Assembly: GCA_903915615.1 (NCBI GenBank)
Contig: CAIWTR010000455.1
Coordinates: forward strand, 1 to 7,617
Direction of reading: 5' to 3'
From: an uncultured Armatimonadota bacterium
GTDB taxonomy: Bacteria; Armatimonadota; Armatimonadia; Armatimonadales; Armatimonadaceae
Length of the DNA: 7,617 nucleotides
Shown: positions 6,229-7,617 of the stretch, one piece after another
Numbering within the stretch: position 1 is the stretch's first letter
How the letters are laid out: every line of letters begins with the position of its first letter
Translations under genes and position numbers: made by a program
Notes under the pieces: generated by a model
What the model was told of the DNA's origin: nothing
The model's input: only the letters and a program-made list of their open reading frames with translations
Databases searched by the model: none

Positions 6229-6570
6229 ATGCCATTGGAACGACAGATTGCAGCTTACCGACTAAATAGAATAGTCCGAACACCCTACTCGGAGGTCTAC
6301 CTCATCTGGGATAACCAAAACAGAATTGGCCAGATTGATATCCACTATGCGCACCAAACGGTGTACGCAACGCTCATTCTGGAACAAGAGCTGGAAGTTG
6401 CTGCAGAAGAAGGACTAATCGCTCAGATTGATGAGCAAGTAGTGCAGGCATACTTGCCTAACTTTGACCGTGAGGACTTCCTCGTAACTGTTTTTCGTGG
6501 CGAAGAAATCAGTAACTATACGGACACATCAGGCTCATCTGAAGATGACATTGATGAGATGCAAGAATAA
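6229..6570 (+). CDS. Unrecognised 113-residue acidic-tailed protein
   Basis: I do not recognise the family. The protein appears to be a compact soluble domain: an N-terminal basic segment (about residues 1-17), then alternating strands (EVYLIWDN, RIGQIDIHY, VYATLILEQEL), a helix around 57-75 and a further strand (DFLVTVFRGEE). It ends in a Ser/Asp/Glu tail (SGSSEDDIDEMQE). No catalytic motif or signal peptide is visible. The frame stays open upstream to 6100, inside ftsH. The ATG at 6229 is chosen because it is the first ATG after the ftsH terminator and gives a sensible N-terminus (MPLERQIAAYRLNR); no SD is evident. The strong terminator upstream argues against cotranscription with ftsH. Reading direction is supported by the 15-bp hairpin starting right after the stop. 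Confidence 0.75.
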   Translation: MPLERQIAAYRLNRIVRTPYSEVYLIWDNQNRIGQIDIHYAHQTVYATLILEQELEVAAEEGLIAQIDEQVVQAYLPNFDREDFLVTVFRGEEISNYTDTSGSSEDDIDEMQE

Positions 6571-6605
6571 AAATCCGGGAGTCAATCGAGTTGACTCCCG
6601 GATTT
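6571..6605. terminator. Bidirectional hairpin terminator between convergent genes
   Basis: A perfect 15-bp stem pairs positions 6571-6585 with 6591-6605 around the loop TCGAG. On the minus strand it is followed by TTTTTATTC, a good terminator for the NIL-domain gene, which ends 19 bases before it. On the plus strand the tail is only TTT then C, so termination of the 113-residue gene may be weaker. The stem starts directly after that gene's TAA. Confidence 0.88.
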
Positions 6606-6624
6606 CAAGCTAAGTCTCGGAGGA

Positions 6625-6906
6625 CTATGTCCCGCGGGAAACGTTTGACAGTGCTGGCTTGATCGCATGGTCATTCGTCGCGATTGGACCCGTTAGTGTC
6701 GCACCGGTGGTCTGCAGAAATGCCACGGCTCGATTGATCTCATCTTGATCGCCAATGAGAGCCAGTTCCATCGTCCCGCCGCCCGCAGTAACCATCGCCT
6801 GACGGACAATGAAATCAACTGCAAACTGCTTGGAGAGCGTTGAGAGAAACGGTGACGATGCCACCACTGCATTGAGCGAAGCTTGATATACCAGCGTTAC
6901 TTGCAT
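6625..6906 (-). CDS. Stand-alone NIL-domain protein
   Basis: Residues about 3-70 fit the NIL domain, a ferredoxin-like small-molecule-binding fold best known at the C-terminus of the methionine ABC transporter ATPase MetN and in some ferredoxins. It has an opening strand (QVTLVYQ), a helix with PFLSTLSKQFAVDFIV, a Gly-rich turn (TAGGG), a strand (TMELALIG) and a helix (DQDEINRAVAFLQTTGATL). Here the 93-residue protein is little more than this domain plus a short polar tail, so it may act as a free sensor or partner protein. The ligand is unknown; no metN is in view. The ATG at 6906 has AAGGA (6920-6916) 9 bases upstream. A TAGAAT at 6965-6960 is a candidate -10, but no -35 is clear. A domain call by eye; an ACT-like regulatory domain is the main alternative. 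Confidence 0.72.
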   Translation of the reverse strand: MQVTLVYQASLNAVVASSPFLSTLSKQFAVDFIVRQAMVTAGGGTMELALIGDQDEINRAVAFLQTTGATLTGPIATNDHAIKPALSNVSRGT

Positions 6907-6998
6907 TCCACTACTTCCTTGGCACTACGGCGAGAGCCGCGAGTGTTTATCTGATGTTCATTCTACAGGATGGAGCATCATCCATGAGTTAGTTGAGT

Positions 6999-7016
6999 AT
7001 GCGTGGACGCACGCAT
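6999..7016. repeat. Short inverted repeat in the gap before the NIL gene
   Basis: ATGCGT (6999-7004) and ACGCAT (7011-7016) can form a 6-bp hairpin with a 6-base loop, directly after the stop codon of the DUF5990-like gene on the minus strand. There is no T-run, so it could be a weak terminator, an RNA end-stabilising hairpin, or chance. Confidence 0.3.
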
Positions 7017-7021
7017 CACTC

Positions 7022-7378
7022 CTAGATGGCTACTTGTGGCGTCACGTCCTTGCCCAGAAAAACGTGAACGATAACATCGCCTGTACTTGAACTATCAAAA
7101 ATACTATCGAGCTGATGTTGTCGCAGCTTCCAGCGGCGAAGCCATTGCCCATTCTTTTCCAAGCCGAAGTAAACAAACCGCTCACCTTTTTTGCCAGCGA
7201 CTGCAGCTCCACGATAGTCGCTATGGGCATCACGCTCAATCGTCGTGGCAACCATCATAGGAGTGCCGTTCACCAACTCGAGGTGGCTTTCTTTCTTGCC
7301 AAGCAAGCCCCAATGTTGTCCGGGATCTGCCGTGTATTGCGTGTCCAATGTAAGCGAAAACGTGATGTTCAGAATCAT
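7022..7378 (-). CDS. DUF5990-like small protein
   Basis: This 118-residue soluble protein has the pattern I associate with DUF5990: a central 'DYRGAAVAGKKGERFVYFG' (about residues 54-72) followed by a short turn and 'RRWKL' (about 81-85). The N-terminal half is strand-rich (MILNITFSLTLDT, HLELVNG, PMMVATTIE) and the C-terminal half has a strand HVFLGKDV. No function is known for that family and no catalytic residues are obvious. Its ATG overlaps the stop of the CBS-domain gene (ATGA, 7378-7375), so translation is probably coupled and the two share an mRNA. The family call is from remembered motif shape and is moderate; that the ORF is a real gene is well supported by the overlap and the absence of a better frame. 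Confidence 0.65.
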   Translation of the reverse strand: MILNITFSLTLDTQYTADPGQHWGLLGKKESHLELVNGTPMMVATTIERDAHSDYRGAAVAGKKGERFVYFGLEKNGQWLRRWKLRQHQLDSIFDSSSTGDVIVHVFLGKDVTPQVAI

Positions 7379-7617
7379 CGGCGAATGCCACGTTTACGCC
7401 GCCAGGATGGTGGCAGTAGCTCTTCAAGCGTGTCATCCACGGTAACGATGCCTAGAAGTTCCCCATCCGATGCAACCACTGGAACCGCAAGTAAGTCGTA
7501 GTGCTCGAGTACAGTAGCAACTTGTTCCAGTTCGTCATCAGGATGAACGGTGACCAGTTTCTCGCCATCCACCATGATGTTCCAGAGCGGTGTGGTTGGG
7601 TCTGAGACAATCAGATC
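7375..7617 (-). CDS. CBS-domain protein, C-terminal end only (MgtE_N/CBS-like)
   Basis: The frame is open to the window edge; the 80 visible residues are the C-terminus. They cover the end of one CBS repeat (DLIVSDPTTPLWNIM) and a full second one: VTVHPDDELEQVATVLEHYDLLAVPVV, then DGELLGIVTVDDTLEEL. This pattern closely resembles the CBS pair of MgtE Mg2+ channels. Unlike a channel, the protein stops after a basic tail (PPSWRRKRGIRR) with no transmembrane helices, as in the soluble MgtE_N/CBS proteins of Actinobacteria and Chloroflexota. CBS pairs usually bind adenine nucleotides or Mg2+ and gate a partner. The N-terminal part is outside the window, so the MgtE_N assignment is inference. An internal ATG at 7575 is not the start. 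The stop overlaps the DUF5990-like ATG by 4 bases. Confidence 0.82.
   Translation of the reverse strand, partial: DLIVSDPTTPLWNIMVDGEKLVTVHPDDELEQVATVLEHYDLLAVPVVASDGELLGIVTVDDTLEELLPPSWRRKRGIRR

Noticed and set aside
6968..6983. Inverted repeat GGATG/CATCC upstream of the NIL gene
   Set aside because: Only 5 bp with no T-run and no link to a promoter element; expected by chance.

Overview
The window reads as an ordinary chromosomal stretch of a free-living bacterium with roughly balanced base composition and the standard bacterial code (TGG for Trp; TAA, TAG and TGA all used as stops). It carries ispH, so isoprenoids are made by the MEP pathway, and a canonical membrane protease gene, ftsH. 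The mix of a PIG-L deacetylase, a DUF5658-like membrane protein, a stand-alone NIL-domain protein, a CBS-domain protein tail that looks MgtE_N/CBS-like, and an FtsH with a Pro-rich tail would fit Chloroflexota or a related Terrabacteria-type lineage. This is a low-confidence guess from gene style, because no rRNA or tRNA is present. I see no phage, insertion sequence, CRISPR array, tRNA or rRNA.

Layout, left to right. (1) Positions 1-1287, + strand: the 3' part of a PIG-L/LmbE-family deacetylase gene (5' end outside the window), then 20 bases later a small three-helix DUF5658-like membrane protein. (2) 1288-2489, + strand: a 122-base gap with a weak promoter candidate and a strong Shine-Dalgarno, then a single Gfo/Idh/MocA-family oxidoreductase. 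(3) 2490-4025, - strand: ispH convergent with the oxidoreductase, preceded 13 bases upstream by an unrecognised 165-residue protein. The latter starts directly behind a 9-codon upstream ORF that carries a strong ribosome binding site. (4) 3996-4175: divergent promoter region containing a perfect 10-base palindrome. (5) 4176-6164, + strand: ftsH, TTG start, closed by a strong intrinsic terminator. (6) 6229-6570, + strand: an unrecognised 113-residue acidic-tailed protein, ending in a 15-bp perfect hairpin that also terminates the convergent gene. (7) 6625-7617, - strand: a stand-alone NIL-domain protein, a DUF5990-like protein, and the 3' end of a CBS-domain protein whose stop codon overlaps the DUF5990-like start (ATGA).

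The genes do not form one pathway. They are short transcription units of one or two genes separated by terminators or strand switches. The best-supported functional calls are FtsH (membrane protein quality control) and IspH (last step of the MEP pathway). The most notable points are regulatory: a strong-SD mini-ORF whose TGA abuts the ATG of the gene upstream of ispH, a consensus TATAAT six bases before the ispH ATG (possible leaderless mRNA), and a palindrome over the predicted start of transcription of that operon. I found no convincing new multi-gene system here.
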